Assembly: GCA_963728045.1 (NCBI GenBank)
Contig: CAVSIE010000004.1
Coordinates: 456,941 to 520,940 of the forward strand
DNA from: VRUE01 sp963728045
GTDB lineage: Bacteria > Actinomycetota > Thermoleophilia > Solirubrobacterales > 70-9
Length of the DNA stretch: 64,000 nt
Direction of reading: 5' to 3'
The position numbers were made by a program, and so were the translations under genes. Positions 50,049 through 59,375 of the stretch are shown here, piece by piece (within the stretch, counting starts at the first letter, position 1; the number at the start of each line of letters is the position of its first letter). Under the pieces are notes generated by a model. The model worked only from the letters and a program-made list of their open reading frames with translations. It had not been told where the DNA came from and searched no databases.

Positions 50049-52824
50049 CCGCTCCACACGGACCCGCTGGCGAGACCGTCCGGCCCACGCCGCTCGCCGG
50101 CCTGGACGGCGTACCTCTGCTGGTGACGGCCGGAGAGGTGACGCTCTTCCTGGTCGACGACGCCCGCGGCGGCGTCCGCACGCCGGTGGCGACGCTGGCC
50201 GCCCCCAGCCTGGTCGTGCCCGGGCCGCCGCCGACGGCCGCAGCTGGGTGCTCGGCAGCGGCCTGGGCGCGCGGGTGGAGGAGCTCGACCTGGCTCGCGA
50301 CGAGGAGCTGGTGCGGATGTCCGTCGCCGACACTGCCCTCGGCCTGGCCGGGGCCGTGCGCGACGCCATCGGGCCGACCGGCGGGCGGGTCGTCCGGCTG
50401 TCGGGCCTACCTCAGCGGGTCGCAGCGGGCGCGGGCGCCGCGGTCGAGGAGGTCAGCTGGGTGAGCGCGACCTCCGGCTCCGTCAGCCTGGGCGGCAAGG
50501 CGCTGCCCGAGGGTGGCGGCCCGCTCGCCCCGCGACTGACCCTGCTGGCCGATCGCGAGGCGCAGGTGCGCTGCGGGCCGTTCACCGAGCCGAGTACCAC
50601 CGCGCTGCTTGACGGCCTGACCTGGCTCTTCTCCCTCGCCGGGGACGTGGTGGTCCGGGCGCAGTCCACCCGCCTCGACGAGGACTCGAACCTGGCCCGC
50701 CAGGCCGCGACTCGATCCTCCGTCGCCGAGCAGCAGGGGGTGACGCTGCTGGCCCGCGAGCTGAGCGGCGAGCCACCGTCACTGGTCCCCGAGCATGCCG
50801 AGCCGATGGTGGTCGCGGCCGCCCAGGTGCTCGGAGCCTCCGGCCACTCGCTCGCACTGCCGCGATCGGGCCTCGGTGACCTCGAGGGCGTCGACGCCGT
50901 GCGGGCGATCGCATCAGCTTCCGGCGTCTATCCTCGACGGGTCACGCTCGACGGTCCGTGGTGGCGTCGGGCGGCCGAACCGATGCTCGGGTTCGAGCCC
51001 GACGGGACTCCGGTCGCGCTGCTGCCCGACGACGCGGGGGCGGTCCACGCCCACGCCGGCCAGAGCGAGGGCGCCGTCGTGGTCACCGAGGCCGTCGCGG
51101 GTCGTTTGCTCGAGACGGCCTTCACCTTCTCGCGGCCGCTGGTCGACGGCCACGTGGACGGCCGCTCGCTCGCCCGGGTCGCGGCCGATGGGCGCCGTCG
51201 CGACCTGGCGGCGTACGTCGGTTGGGCCGCTGTGCTCGCGACGGCCGGCCTGGCCGTGCCGTTCGCGTCCGGTGTGGTCTTCGACGAGATCGTGCCCCGC
51301 GGCAACCGCGAGCGGCTGTGGTACCTCCTGCTGTGCCTGGTCCTGGTCGCGTTCGCGACGGTGCCCGTGCAGATCACCTTGGCCTCGGTCCGCACCCGCC
51401 TGGCGACCGGCGCCGGCTTCGACGTCCAGCGCGGGTTGTGGGGGCGGGTGCTGCGGTCCCGGGTGGCGCTCGTGCGCCGCTTCGGCGCGGGTGACGTGAC
51501 GACCCGGCTCGCCACCCTCGACGCCTCGCGCGACGTGGTCGACCGGTCGATCCTGGCGGTGCTGCCGTCGGTGCTGTCCGGTCTGGTCGCCGGGATAGTG
51601 CTGTTCACCTACGACGCCGGGCTCGCGGCGCTGGTGCTGGGCTTCGGGTTGTTCATGACCGTGGTGACCACGCTGCTGGCGTGGCAGACCGCCCGGGCGC
51701 AGACCGGGGTCGACGAGGCGGCGGGTGCGGTCGACGGCTTCCTGTTCCAGGTGCTGGTCGCGACCTCCAAGATCCGGGTCGCGGGCGCCGAGTCGCGCGC
51801 GTTCTTGGCCTGGGCGAGCCGGTTCGCGCCGGCCGTCGTCGCCGGGTGACGGCGGTGTCGTCGCGCCAGCGCCGCTCACCGCGATGATGCCGACGCTCGG
51901 CACGCTCGCCCTGATCACCTCGGCTCACCTGGTCGGACCGTCCAGGATCGAGGTAGGGATCTTGATCGCCTTCGAGACGACGTACTCGCTGTTCGTCGCA
52001 GGCGTCATCGCCACCGCCGGCGCCACCTCCGCCGTGCTGCAGACGGGCCCCGGTGGCCGCGCGCTGGGGCTCGCCAGCGAGGCTCGACACCGAGGGCTCG
52101 GCCGAGCAGGGCGGCTCAGGGGCGGCATCCGCCTGGTCGAGGTCACCTTCGCTACGGCGCCGGAACCGGCCCGCGCTCGACGACCTATCGCTGGACATTG
52201 AGCCGGCGGCTGGTGGCGATCGCGGGGCCGTCCCGCAGCGGCAGGTCCACGATCCTGCGTCTGCTGCTGGGCTTCAAGGAGCCGAGCAGGGGTCGGAGCT
52301 GTACGACGACCACCCGCTGGCCTCGCTCGACCTGGCCGCGGTCGGCGCCCGATCGGCGTCGTGCTCCCAGACGGTCAGCTGCTGCCCGGCACCATTCACG
52401 ACAACCTCGCCGGTGTCGCCTCGCTGACCGAGAGCGAGGCGTGGGCCTGCCGAGATCGTCGCACTGGCCGATGACATCCGCGCGATGCCGATGAAGCTCG
52501 CGACGGTCGTCGACGCTGAACGGCGGCGCCGCTCGGTGGGCAGCGCCAGCGCCTGCTGATCGCCCGCGCGCTCGCGCCCGGCCGCGATGCTGCCGCTCGA
52601 CGAGGCGACCAGCGCGCTCGACGAACTCAGCCTGAGGGTCATCACCGACAACTTCGCCCAGCTCGGCATGACGAGGGTGGTGGTCGCCCACCGGCTGTCG
52701 ACGATGGCCGGCGCGGATCGCATCCTCGTGATTCAGAACGGCCGGCTCGTCGATCCGGATCCTACGAGGACCTGATGGGCGACGCGGGCGGTTCCACGCC
52801 CTGGCCTCCAGGCAGGTGCTGTGA
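50045..52824 (+). pseudogene. NHLM-type bacteriocin ABC transporter 2, frameshifted
   Basis: Second exporter subunit. It starts MTAPHGPAGETVRPTP at 50045, shifts frame near 50,230, then reads about 530 uninterrupted residues: a large N-terminal soluble domain and membrane helices (WAAVLATAGLAVPFASGVVF, WYLLLCLVLVAFATV, LGFGLFMTVVTTLL). Another shift near 51,848 leads to LTAMMPTLGTLALITSAHLV, and several more between 52,080 and 52,590 break the ATPase, whose pieces remain visible: GGQRQRLLIARA, DEATSALDELSLRVITDN, VVVAHRLSTMAGADRILV, and a final RFHALASRQVL ending at the TGA of 52822. It overlaps ycaO by 4 bases (GTGA). The paired arrangement matches two-gene NHLM exporters. Confidence 0.8.
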
Positions 52825-54041
52825 CGGTGGTGTCGCCGGCGAGGGCTGCAGGCCGACAAGGACTGGGTGCGAGGCACCCACCGCCCGATGGATCCCGCGG
52901 TCACGCTGGCGAGGATCCGTCCCCACCTGGCAAGCCGGCATCACGGATCGCCGACATTACCGACCTCGACACCCTGGACGTGCCGGTCGCAGTCGCGATC
53001 CGGCCCGCGTCGGGCACGCTGGCGGTCGAGGGCGGCAAGGGGATCACCCGGGAGGCGGCGTTCACCTCGGCCGCCATGGAGGGCATCGAGCGGTACGTCG
53101 CCGAGGAGGCGCCGGTCGTCGACCTCGACGCCACGATGCCCGAGGTGGCCGACCGCCTGCCCGTCCGGGCGGATGCCTTCCCGATGCTGCGCACGGCCAG
53201 CATCTCCGACCGGCGGCGCTACGAGTGGTCGTGGATGAGGAACCTCTTCACCGACGTCGAGCACCTGGTGCCGGCCGACCTCGTGGGTCTCCCGGTCAAC
53301 ACCGATGGCATCGTCTTCGGGCACCCGTGGGCCGCAAGCTCCAACGGCCTCGCCTCGGGCAACCACCTGCTCGAGGCCCTGTGCGCCGCGATGTACGAGG
53401 TCCTCGAGCGCGACGCCTTGGCGTGCTGGCTGGTTGCGGGGGCCAAGGGCTCACCGTTGCTCCTGCTCGATCCGTCGACCATCCGCGGCGAGGTCGTGAC
53501 CGACCTCATCGACCGGCTGGACCGGCGGGGACTCGATGTGAACCTGTTCTGGAACCCCACGGACATCGGCGTTCCGACCTTCACCTGCTTCGTCGCCGAC
53601 CAGCGGCCCGGGGCCGGCGCCTACCGTGGCTACGGATGCCACCTCGACCCCGAGATCGCGATGGTGAGGGCGGTGACCGAGGCCGTGCAGGCTCGAACCA
53701 TCTTCATCGCCGGTGCGCGCGATGACCTGATGCGCTCGGAGTACGCCGTCTTGAAACGCTCACGCGTCAGCCGTGCAGACTTCGAGCGGCGGTCGGTGGT
53801 GGTCGCCTGGGACGACGTCCCGGACCGGGACACCGGAACCTTTCACGGCGACATCCGCGTCCTGCTCGACGCCCTGGCCGCCGCCGGGTTCGAGCACGTC
53901 CTGGCCCGTTCGCTGGACGCCACGGAGTTCGAGGTCTCGGTCGCCCGAGTGGTCGTCCCTGGGCTCGAGCCCTACCTGTTCAGCTGGACGGCGTACGGCG
54001 AGCGTGCGCGCCGCTTCGACGCGGCCGCGTTCCTACCGTGA
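52821..54041 (+). CDS. Stand-alone YcaO-domain protein, probable RiPP backbone-modifying enzyme
   Basis: ATP-dependent YcaO enzymes activate peptide-backbone amides to make azolines, thioamides or amidines. The 406-residue frame has the ATP-site segments TSAAMEGIERYVAEEAP, AAMYEVLERDALACW and RAVTEAVQARTIFIAG. It ends AAFLP without the PxPxP tail associated with azoline formation. The first 40 residues are doubtful: a different frame reads VRGTHRPMDPAVTLARIRPHLA, the usual YcaO opening, so two small indels (about 52,850 and 52,930) probably scramble the annotated N-terminus. No TfuA, dehydrogenase or E1-like partner is visible. It is coupled to the ABC exporter and convergent with the Nif11 precursor. 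Confidence 0.85.
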   Translation: MTVVSPARAAGRQGLGARHPPPDGSRGHAGEDPSPPGKPASRIADITDLDTLDVPVAVAIRPASGTLAVEGGKGITREAAFTSAAMEGIERYVAEEAPVVDLDATMPEVADRLPVRADAFPMLRTASISDRRRYEWSWMRNLFTDVEHLVPADLVGLPVNTDGIVFGHPWAASSNGLASGNHLLEALCAAMYEVLERDALACWLVAGAKGSPLLLLDPSTIRGEVVTDLIDRLDRRGLDVNLFWNPTDIGVPTFTCFVADQRPGAGAYRGYGCHLDPEIAMVRAVTEAVQARTIFIAGARDDLMRSEYAVLKRSRVSRADFERRSVVVAWDDVPDRDTGTFHGDIRVLLDALAAAGFEHVLARSLDATEFEVSVARVVVPGLEPYLFSWTAYGERARRFDAAAFLP

Positions 54042-54071
54042 CCCACTCTTGGTTCTGGAGGGCGGCCGACC

Positions 54072-54380
54072 TCAGAAGATCGCGGAGGCCGCAGCAGCAC
54101 CGATGACGACGCCAGCGAGCACGGTGCCGCCGACGGCTCCGGCGACGATGGTTGCGGTGTCGTCACCGGCAGCGATCTGCTCGAGCTGCTCAGGTGTGAG
54201 CTCGATGCCGTAGCGGTCGCCGAGGACCTCGAGCATCTCGTCCGGTGTGAAGTAGAAGCCTTCCTCGGCGGCCCGCTGGTGGGTGGCCTCGGGGTTGCCG
54301 CTGACCTCCTGCATGCGAAGCGCGAACGCCTCGTCCTCCTCGAGGCGCTGGAGGAAGGCTCCAGCGTCGTCGGTGCTCAT
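54072..54380 (-). CDS. Nif11-type leader peptide precursor with hydrophobic cysteine-free core
   Basis: 102 residues. Residues 1-65 are a Nif11-like leader (AGAFLQRLEEDEAFALRM, FTPDEMLEVLGDRYGIELT) ending LEQIAAG at about 72, where a GG-type cut by the exporter peptidase could fall. The remaining 30 residues (starting DDTATIVAGAVGG, ending AAASAIF) are Gly/Ala/Val-rich, with three Thr and one Ser and no Cys, Lys, Arg or aromatic except the last Phe. RBS AGGGAG stands 6 bases before the ATG. It is convergent with ycaO (30-base gap) and upstream of nothing else, so it may have its own promoter near 54,400. Likely the substrate of the YcaO enzyme and the NHLM exporters. Confidence 0.8.
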   Translation of the reverse strand: MSTDDAGAFLQRLEEDEAFALRMQEVSGNPEATHQRAAEEGFYFTPDEMLEVLGDRYGIELTPEQLEQIAAGDDTATIVAGAVGGTVLAGVVIGAAAASAIF

Positions 54381-54435
54381 GGGTGCTCCCTTGCTGTGTC
54401 GGTGTCGATGTGCGCGAGGAGGCCGGTGTGGCCGG

Positions 54436-56703
54436 TCACGACTTGATCTTGGCGCTGCGCTGGGTCAGGACCGTCACGGTGAGGTAGCCGTCGGCCTTGG
54501 CGACCACCTTGACCCGCAGCCGCTTGCCGACCCACTTCTCCTTCAGCTCCAGCTTGCGCTTGTCGGACTTGGCGATGCGCTTGCCGCCGACGAACCACCT
54601 GTAGGTCAGGTCCACCACAGCCGGGCTCCACAGTCCGGTGGTGACACGGGCTCGGCGGCCCACCTCGAGGGTCCCCTTGATCACGGGCAGCTTGAGGTTG
54701 GCGACCTGCTTGGCGCCCGGCGGTGGCGGTGGCGGTGGCGGCAGGGTGGATGCGCCGGTGACAGCCGCCGTCGGGGCCGACGTGGCGGCGGCGCTGCCGA
54801 GGCCCGCGACCGAACCGACGACTGTCACGGTGATGGTCTTGCCGACGTCGGCCGCCTGGGGTGCGTAGGTCGGCGTGTCGGTGCCGACGGGCGTCGTACC
54901 CGCGAACCACTGGTAGTGGAAGGTCGTCGCCGCGAGGTTCCAGGTGCCGGGCGAAGCCGTCAGTGCCTGGCCGACGGCCGGCGAACCGCTGATGGCCGGT
55001 GGTGTGAGGTTCTCGACGTCGGAGGGGAACTGGCCGTCCACCAGGACGGCGTCGAACCCGTCCTGCACCTCGCCCGCCTCGGTGACCACGATGTCCGCGG
55101 CGAGCTCGAGCGAGGGCTGGTCGTTCCAGTACTCGTCCGCGTTGACCCCGATGACGTTCCCGTCCTCGTCCTCGATGCGGAAGGAGAAGAACTCGAGGCG
55201 GTAGGTGCCGGGGCTGAGGCCGCCGAGGTCGTAGTCGCCGTTGTCAGAGTCGTCGGCGAAGGCGATGCCGACGTCGTCCCAGTGCCCGTCGTGCCAGGCG
55301 TAGGCAACCGCCGCGGCGAGCGGCAGCAGCTCCCCGCCGAGGCCCGTGACCGTGCCCGTGAGGTGTGCGGCGTCGATCAGCTGTGCGTCGATCCCGTCGA
55401 CGACCTCGCCGGCGTCGACATCGAGCACTGTCGCATGGTCGATCGTCAGCACGTCGTCGTAGTACTCGTTGGCGTAGTCGCCGTCCGACTCGAACTGGAC
55501 GCGGTAGTCACCGCTGCGCAGGCCGTCGATCGAGTACGTGCCGTCGGCCTCTGTCTCCGTGTCGCCTGCGATCTCCGGGTGCCCGTCCTCGGGAGACGGC
55601 GCCCACAGCGTGACGAAGATGCCCTCGAGAGGTTCGCCGGCCTCGTCGGTGACCGTGCCCCGGACGTGCGCCGCGTCGTCGAGACTGGCGTCGATCCCGG
55701 TCAGGCTGCCGCCCGGGGGCAGCGTCAGGTCGGTGGCGTCCTCGTTGCTCGAGACGTCGTCGTAGTACTCGCCCAGGTAGTCGCCCTCGCGGTCGAAGAA
55801 GCCGACCTGCCAGGTGCCGGCCGGCAGCCCGCCGACGTCGTAGGTGCCGTCGTCCTCGGTCTGGAAGCCGAACTCCTCGCCGAAACTCCACCACTGGCCG
55901 TCGACGAGTCGCGCGAGGTCGATCACGATGCCCGCAAGGGGATCGCCACTGGAGTCGGTGACCGTGCCCGAGATGTGGCCGCCGGGCGCGAGCTCGGCGT
56001 CGATCCCGGCGGTGACAGCACCCGGGGTGACGGTGACGAGGTCGCTGTCGAAGAAGTCGAGGTGGTCGTCGTAGTACTCGTTGACGTAGGTGCCGTCGAG
56101 ATCGACGAACCCCACGACGTACTCACCGGGTGGCATGCCCGTGACCAGGTAGACGCCGGCGTCGTTGGTGACTCCGCCGTTGAGGGTGCCGGTGGGGAAG
56201 CCCTCCTCGTCGACGGTGTAGGTGTCGATGAAGATCCCGGGGACCGGCTGGCCCTGCTCGTCGGTGACGGTGCCACGGATGACGCCCGTCATGGCGAGCT
56301 GGGCGTTGATGCCGACGACGTTCTCTCCTTGCGACACCGGCACGTCGTCGGCGAGCTCGAGGGACGGCTGGTCGTCGTAGTACTCGGTGACGTAGGTGCC
56401 GTCGTTGTCGAAGAACTCCACCTGGTAGTTGGCCGCCGGCAGCTTCTTCAAGGAGTAGCTGCCGTTGTTCTTGGTGGTGGTGGACGCCACGAGGGTCCAG
56501 CCGTCCACGCCGTCGAACTCGTACGCCGTGACCTCGATGCCCTTGATCCCGGCCCCGTCGGCGTCGGTCACCGTGCCCTCGATCGAGCCCTCCGGTGCCG
56601 CGGAGGCTGGCGCCACGGCACCGAGGCCGCTCACTCCGAGGACCGCGGCCAGCAGCGTGACGAGCAGGACGCGGGCACGAGTACCCGAAATCAGACGGTT
56701 CAC
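54436..56703 (-). CDS. Large secreted protein with five carboxypeptidase-regulatory-like repeats and Ig-like C-terminus
   Basis: 755 residues from the GTG at 56703 (VNRLISGTRARVLLV), chosen because a signal peptide follows directly and cleaves near APASA. Five units of about 90-110 residues each have the pattern GTVTDxxGxPLxGI, DGxYxxxGLPxGxYxVxFxDxDG, then EYYDD (EYWND in the fifth) and a closing GIDAxL. These resemble CarboxypepD-reg/SdrD-B beta sandwiches. Then come two Ig-like units separated by a run of eight prolines (about 655-662) ending in a Lys-rich domain. No sortase motif or membrane anchor is present, so it is probably released. An adhesive or structural role is inference. The frame is intact, unlike its neighbours. 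Confidence 0.8.
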   Translation of the reverse strand: MNRLISGTRARVLLVTLLAAVLGVSGLGAVAPASAAPEGSIEGTVTDADGAGIKGIEVTAYEFDGVDGWTLVASTTTKNNGSYSLKKLPAANYQVEFFDNDGTYVTEYYDDQPSLELADDVPVSQGENVVGINAQLAMTGVIRGTVTDEQGQPVPGIFIDTYTVDEEGFPTGTLNGGVTNDAGVYLVTGMPPGEYVVGFVDLDGTYVNEYYDDHLDFFDSDLVTVTPGAVTAGIDAELAPGGHISGTVTDSSGDPLAGIVIDLARLVDGQWWSFGEEFGFQTEDDGTYDVGGLPAGTWQVGFFDREGDYLGEYYDDVSSNEDATDLTLPPGGSLTGIDASLDDAAHVRGTVTDEAGEPLEGIFVTLWAPSPEDGHPEIAGDTETEADGTYSIDGLRSGDYRVQFESDGDYANEYYDDVLTIDHATVLDVDAGEVVDGIDAQLIDAAHLTGTVTGLGGELLPLAAAVAYAWHDGHWDDVGIAFADDSDNGDYDLGGLSPGTYRLEFFSFRIEDEDGNVIGVNADEYWNDQPSLELAADIVVTEAGEVQDGFDAVLVDGQFPSDVENLTPPAISGSPAVGQALTASPGTWNLAATTFHYQWFAGTTPVGTDTPTYAPQAADVGKTITVTVVGSVAGLGSAAATSAPTAAVTGASTLPPPPPPPPGAKQVANLKLPVIKGTLEVGRRARVTTGLWSPAVVDLTYRWFVGGKRIAKSDKRKLELKEKWVGKRLRVKVVAKADGYLTVTVLTQRSAKIKS

Positions 56704-56864
56704 GATGGGTCCCTCACCCTGGCATGACAAGCCTGCGAGCCCTCCGCCCGCCGCCTGGCAAACGGTATGTCTTGATGGGCGGTCAGGGAAGGAGTCCGCG
56801 CGAACTTCCCCAGATGTAGCCGAGTCGTGGCGATTCCCACGCGCAGCGGCGCGCGGATTTCGTT

Positions 56865-56904
56865 GGTTGAGGTGCGAGGAGCGCTAGCGACGAGCCTCGA
56901 AACC
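56865..56904 (+). repeat. Dispersed palindromic repeat, copy 1
   Basis: A 40-base element beginning GGTTGAGGTGCGAGGAGCGC and ending GAGCCTCGAAACC; its ends are imperfect inverted copies (GGTTGAGG.. / ..CCTCGAAACC). Two further copies lie at 60,623-60,698. I recall this family as abundant in Nocardioides genomes, which supports a different origin from the left part. It sits in the gap before the globin gene; the rest of 56,704-56,938 holds no supported gene. Confidence 0.7.
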
Positions 56905-56938
56905 CGGTGAGCGGGACGGACTTCGTATTCTCAGACGT

Positions 56939-57412
56939 ATGGAGCAGACGTTGTACGACGCGGCGGGCGGCCGCGAGGGTCTCCTGGCCTTGGCCCACGC
57001 CTGGCACGTCCGGTGTCTCGCCGACCCGGTGGTGTCCCACGCGTTCTCCCACGGCTATCGCGACGACCACTCCGAGCGGCTGGCGGCGTACTGGGCCGAG
57101 GCACTCGGCGGGCCCACCGAGTTCACCGACACGATGGCCGACGAGTCCCACGTGTTGCGGCTCCACTCCGGCAACGGGCCCCACGAGGAGATGGATCGTC
57201 GCGCGCTCGAGGCCTTCGTGCTCGCTCTCGACGACGCCGGCCTACCCGACACCGAGCTACCCAACGGCTCGCGACTGCATCGGGTGCTGACCGACTACTT
57301 CGCGTGGGGGATCTCCTCCATGGGCCAGTACCACCACTCCGAGGATGACGTCCCCGCCGGGCTGACCTTGCCGAAGTGGTCCTGGGACGGCCTCGTGCCT
57401 CCCCCTCGTTGA
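56939..57412 (+). CDS. Truncated haemoglobin (group II-like globin)
   Basis: 157 residues, intact. It starts MEQTLYDAAGGREGLLALAHAWH with the short 2/2 globin N-terminal helices, DPVVSHAFSHGYRDDHSERLAAYWAEALGG, and the haem-proximal histidine probably in VLRLHSGNGPHEE; the C-terminus GLTLPKWSWDGL is also family-like. Truncated globins bind oxygen or nitric oxide in the cytoplasm. The ATG at 56939 gives standard length. It is followed by a cluster of inverted and direct repeats. No clear partner gene. Confidence 0.85.
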   Translation: MEQTLYDAAGGREGLLALAHAWHVRCLADPVVSHAFSHGYRDDHSERLAAYWAEALGGPTEFTDTMADESHVLRLHSGNGPHEEMDRRALEAFVLALDDAGLPDTELPNGSRLHRVLTDYFAWGISSMGQYHHSEDDVPAGLTLPKWSWDGLVPPPR

Positions 57413-57523
57413 GTTGGCTCAAATGGCTCGTTGAGTTTCGGCCCAAATGGCCGCATGAATTGGCCCAATCGGTCGGCTGCCAGCCATTTGGGCCAACTCA
57501 ACCCGCCATTTGGGCCAACTCAG
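57409..57523. repeat. Cluster of inverted and direct repeats after the globin gene
   Basis: GCCATTTGGGCCAACTCA occurs twice in tandem (57483-57500 and 57505-57522). Related copies in the opposite orientation lie upstream (GAGTTGGCTCAAATGGC at about 57411-57427, and TTGAGTTTCGGCCCAAATGG at 57431-57450), so the whole stretch can fold into alternative hairpins. It fills most of the 150-base gap between globin and hydrolase. Confidence 0.7.
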
Positions 57524-57562
57524 ACGGGTCGTCAGGGAAGCCACGGCACGTCGACTGCGATC

Positions 57563-58399
57563 ATGGGCGGCGTGCTGGACGAGGTCTTCGCATGGCGTGG
57601 TCGCGAGGTCTGGTGGCAGCGGCTGGGCGCAGGACCCGTGGTGGTCTTCTGCCACGGGACCCCGTGGTCGTCACAGCTGTGGCGGCCCTTCGCCGAGGCG
57701 CTCGCGGGCAGCCACACCGTCTACCTGTGGGACATGCCTGGCTACGGGCAGTCGTCCAAGCACCCCGACCACGCCGTTTCGCTCGACGTCCAAGGCGAGC
57801 TCTTCGCGGCCCTGCTTGCCCAGTGGGGGCTGTCGTCACCGCACGTGATCGCGCACGACTACGGCGGCGCTGTGTCGCTGCGAGCCCACCTGCTGCACGG
57901 GGCGTCGTACGCGTCGCTGGCGCTCGTGGACGTCGTCGCGCTGGCGCCTTGGGGCTCGGGACTACTTCCGGCTGGTCGGCAAGCACGCGGACGTCTTCAC
58001 CGCCCTGCCTCCTGCAGTTCATCAGGGCGCACTGCGTGCCTACGTCTCGGGCGCCAGCCACGTCGGACTCACGCCCGCGGCTCTCGACGGGCTGGTCGCT
58101 CCATGGCTGGGCACGGAAGGTCAGGCAGCGTTCTACCGGCAGATCGCGCAGGCCGACGAGCGATACACCGACGACTTCGCGGAGCTGCTCGCCACGATCG
58201 ACCTTCCGGTACTGGTCGTCTGGGGCCGGGAGGACACCTGGATCCCGGTCGACAGGGCGGACCGCTCGCCGGGATGGTCCCCGGCTCGCGGCTCCGGGTC
58301 ATCGACGGTGCCGGGCACCTCGTCCAGCTCGACCAGCCCACGGCCCTGGCGGTGACGCTGACCGAGTGGCTGGCGTCTGGTCAGGGCACCAGCACCTGA
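57563..58399 (+). pseudogene. Alpha/beta hydrolase with Asp nucleophile, frameshifted
   Basis: Haloalkane dehalogenase/epoxide hydrolase-type fold. The first 132 residues are in frame: FCHGTPWSSQLWRPF (oxyanion loop), LWDMPGYGQSSK, and the nucleophile elbow VIAHDYGGAVSLRAH with Asp instead of Ser. Near 57,955 the frame changes, and the lid region (VGKHADVFTALPP.. RQIAQADERYTDDF) and WGREDTWIPVDRA follow; near 58,262 it changes back for the catalytic histidine in VIDGAGHLVQLDQP. All triad positions survive, so indel errors are likely. It ends inside the convergent dehydrogenase gene. Confidence 0.75.
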
Positions 58400-59342
58400 C
58401 GTCCGGCGGCGGTTCCCCGTGCCTGGTCCTGCCAGGCCTCGGTGACCTCGGCGAGTGGCCGCACGGTGTGCTCGACGACCGAGCGGCCGGGGCTCCAGAG
58501 CCCGACCGAGCCGTTGAGGGCCTCCGCCCGCTGTGCCGGAGTGATCGCGTTGTTGGTGTAGCCCAGCACCGACAAGGACTTTCCGCGGACGACCGCCGAC
58601 GAGAGCGTGGCGGAGTCCGCGGCCGAGCCGCCGAGGTTGATCAGGCGACCGAACGGGGTCATCACGCGGGTGGCGGCCTCGGCGATCCAGCCGAAGACCG
58701 GGTCGATGACGACGTCCGCGGTCGTTGCCCAAGGCCTTGTGCAGCATTGCCGCGAGGGTCGTCGGATCGCGGTCGTCGGGGAGCAGGACGACCTCGTCGG
58801 CGCCGTTGCGGCGGGCTCGGGCCGCGCCGTCCGCGCCGCGGCAGACGCCGACGATCCGGCCCGCTCCCTGCCGCGCGGCGAGAGCGACGGCCACCTGACC
58901 CACTGCGCCGCCGGCTCCGAGCACCATGACCGTCTCGCCGGCGCGCAGCTGGGCGCGGAGGTTGACCGCCGACCACGCGGCGACCCCGGACAGGCCGATC
59001 GCTGCCACGATCCGCGTCCGGCGCGTCGCCCGGAACGGGTACGACGTCGTCCGGCGCAGCGACGTACGCTCCGCCGAGCGTGCCGTCGCCTGGTCTCATC
59101 CCGGCCGACGCCGCCACCCAGACGCGCTCGCCGGCCTCGTCGACGCCCACGCCCTGGACGCCGGGGACGTACGGCAGCGCCGGCTCTCCGAAGTACGACG
59201 TGCCCGACGCGCACAGCAGGTCGAGCGGCACGACCGGAGCCGCGGTGATCCGGACCAGCACGTGGCCCTCGCGGGCGACCGGGTCGGGGTGCTCGGCGTA
59301 CGACGGGGGCTCGCCGTGGGCGGTGAGGACGGCGGCTCTCAT
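58381..59342 (-). pseudogene. Quinone oxidoreductase-like zinc-type alcohol dehydrogenase, frameshifted
   Basis: MDR-superfamily NADPH enzyme. The N-terminal frame reads MRAAVLTAHGEPPSYAEHPD and PYVPGVQGVGVDEAGERVW; another frame continues with AAWSAVNLRAQLRAGETV, the nucleotide motif VLGAGGAVGQVAVALAARQG and NGADEVVLLPDD; a third gives DVVIDPVFGWIAEAATRVM to the end. Frame changes are near 59,060 and 58,720. No structural-zinc cysteine cluster is visible, which fits the quinone-reductase branch. It lies upstream of (and co-directional with) none of the lig genes directly, being separated from ligA by a 33-base gap on the same strand. Confidence 0.72.
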
Positions 59343-59375
59343 CGGAACATCATGTCTCCCCTCATGTGGCCTCCC

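Noticed and set aside
54283..56727. An 814-codon open frame antisense to the repeat protein
   Set aside because: It mirrors the repeats of the sense gene, has no domain pattern and is Val/Asp-biased, as expected for antisense frames in GC-rich DNA.
57409..57523. CRISPR array
   Set aside because: Only two direct copies with a 4-base spacer and inverted relatives; no regular spacers.
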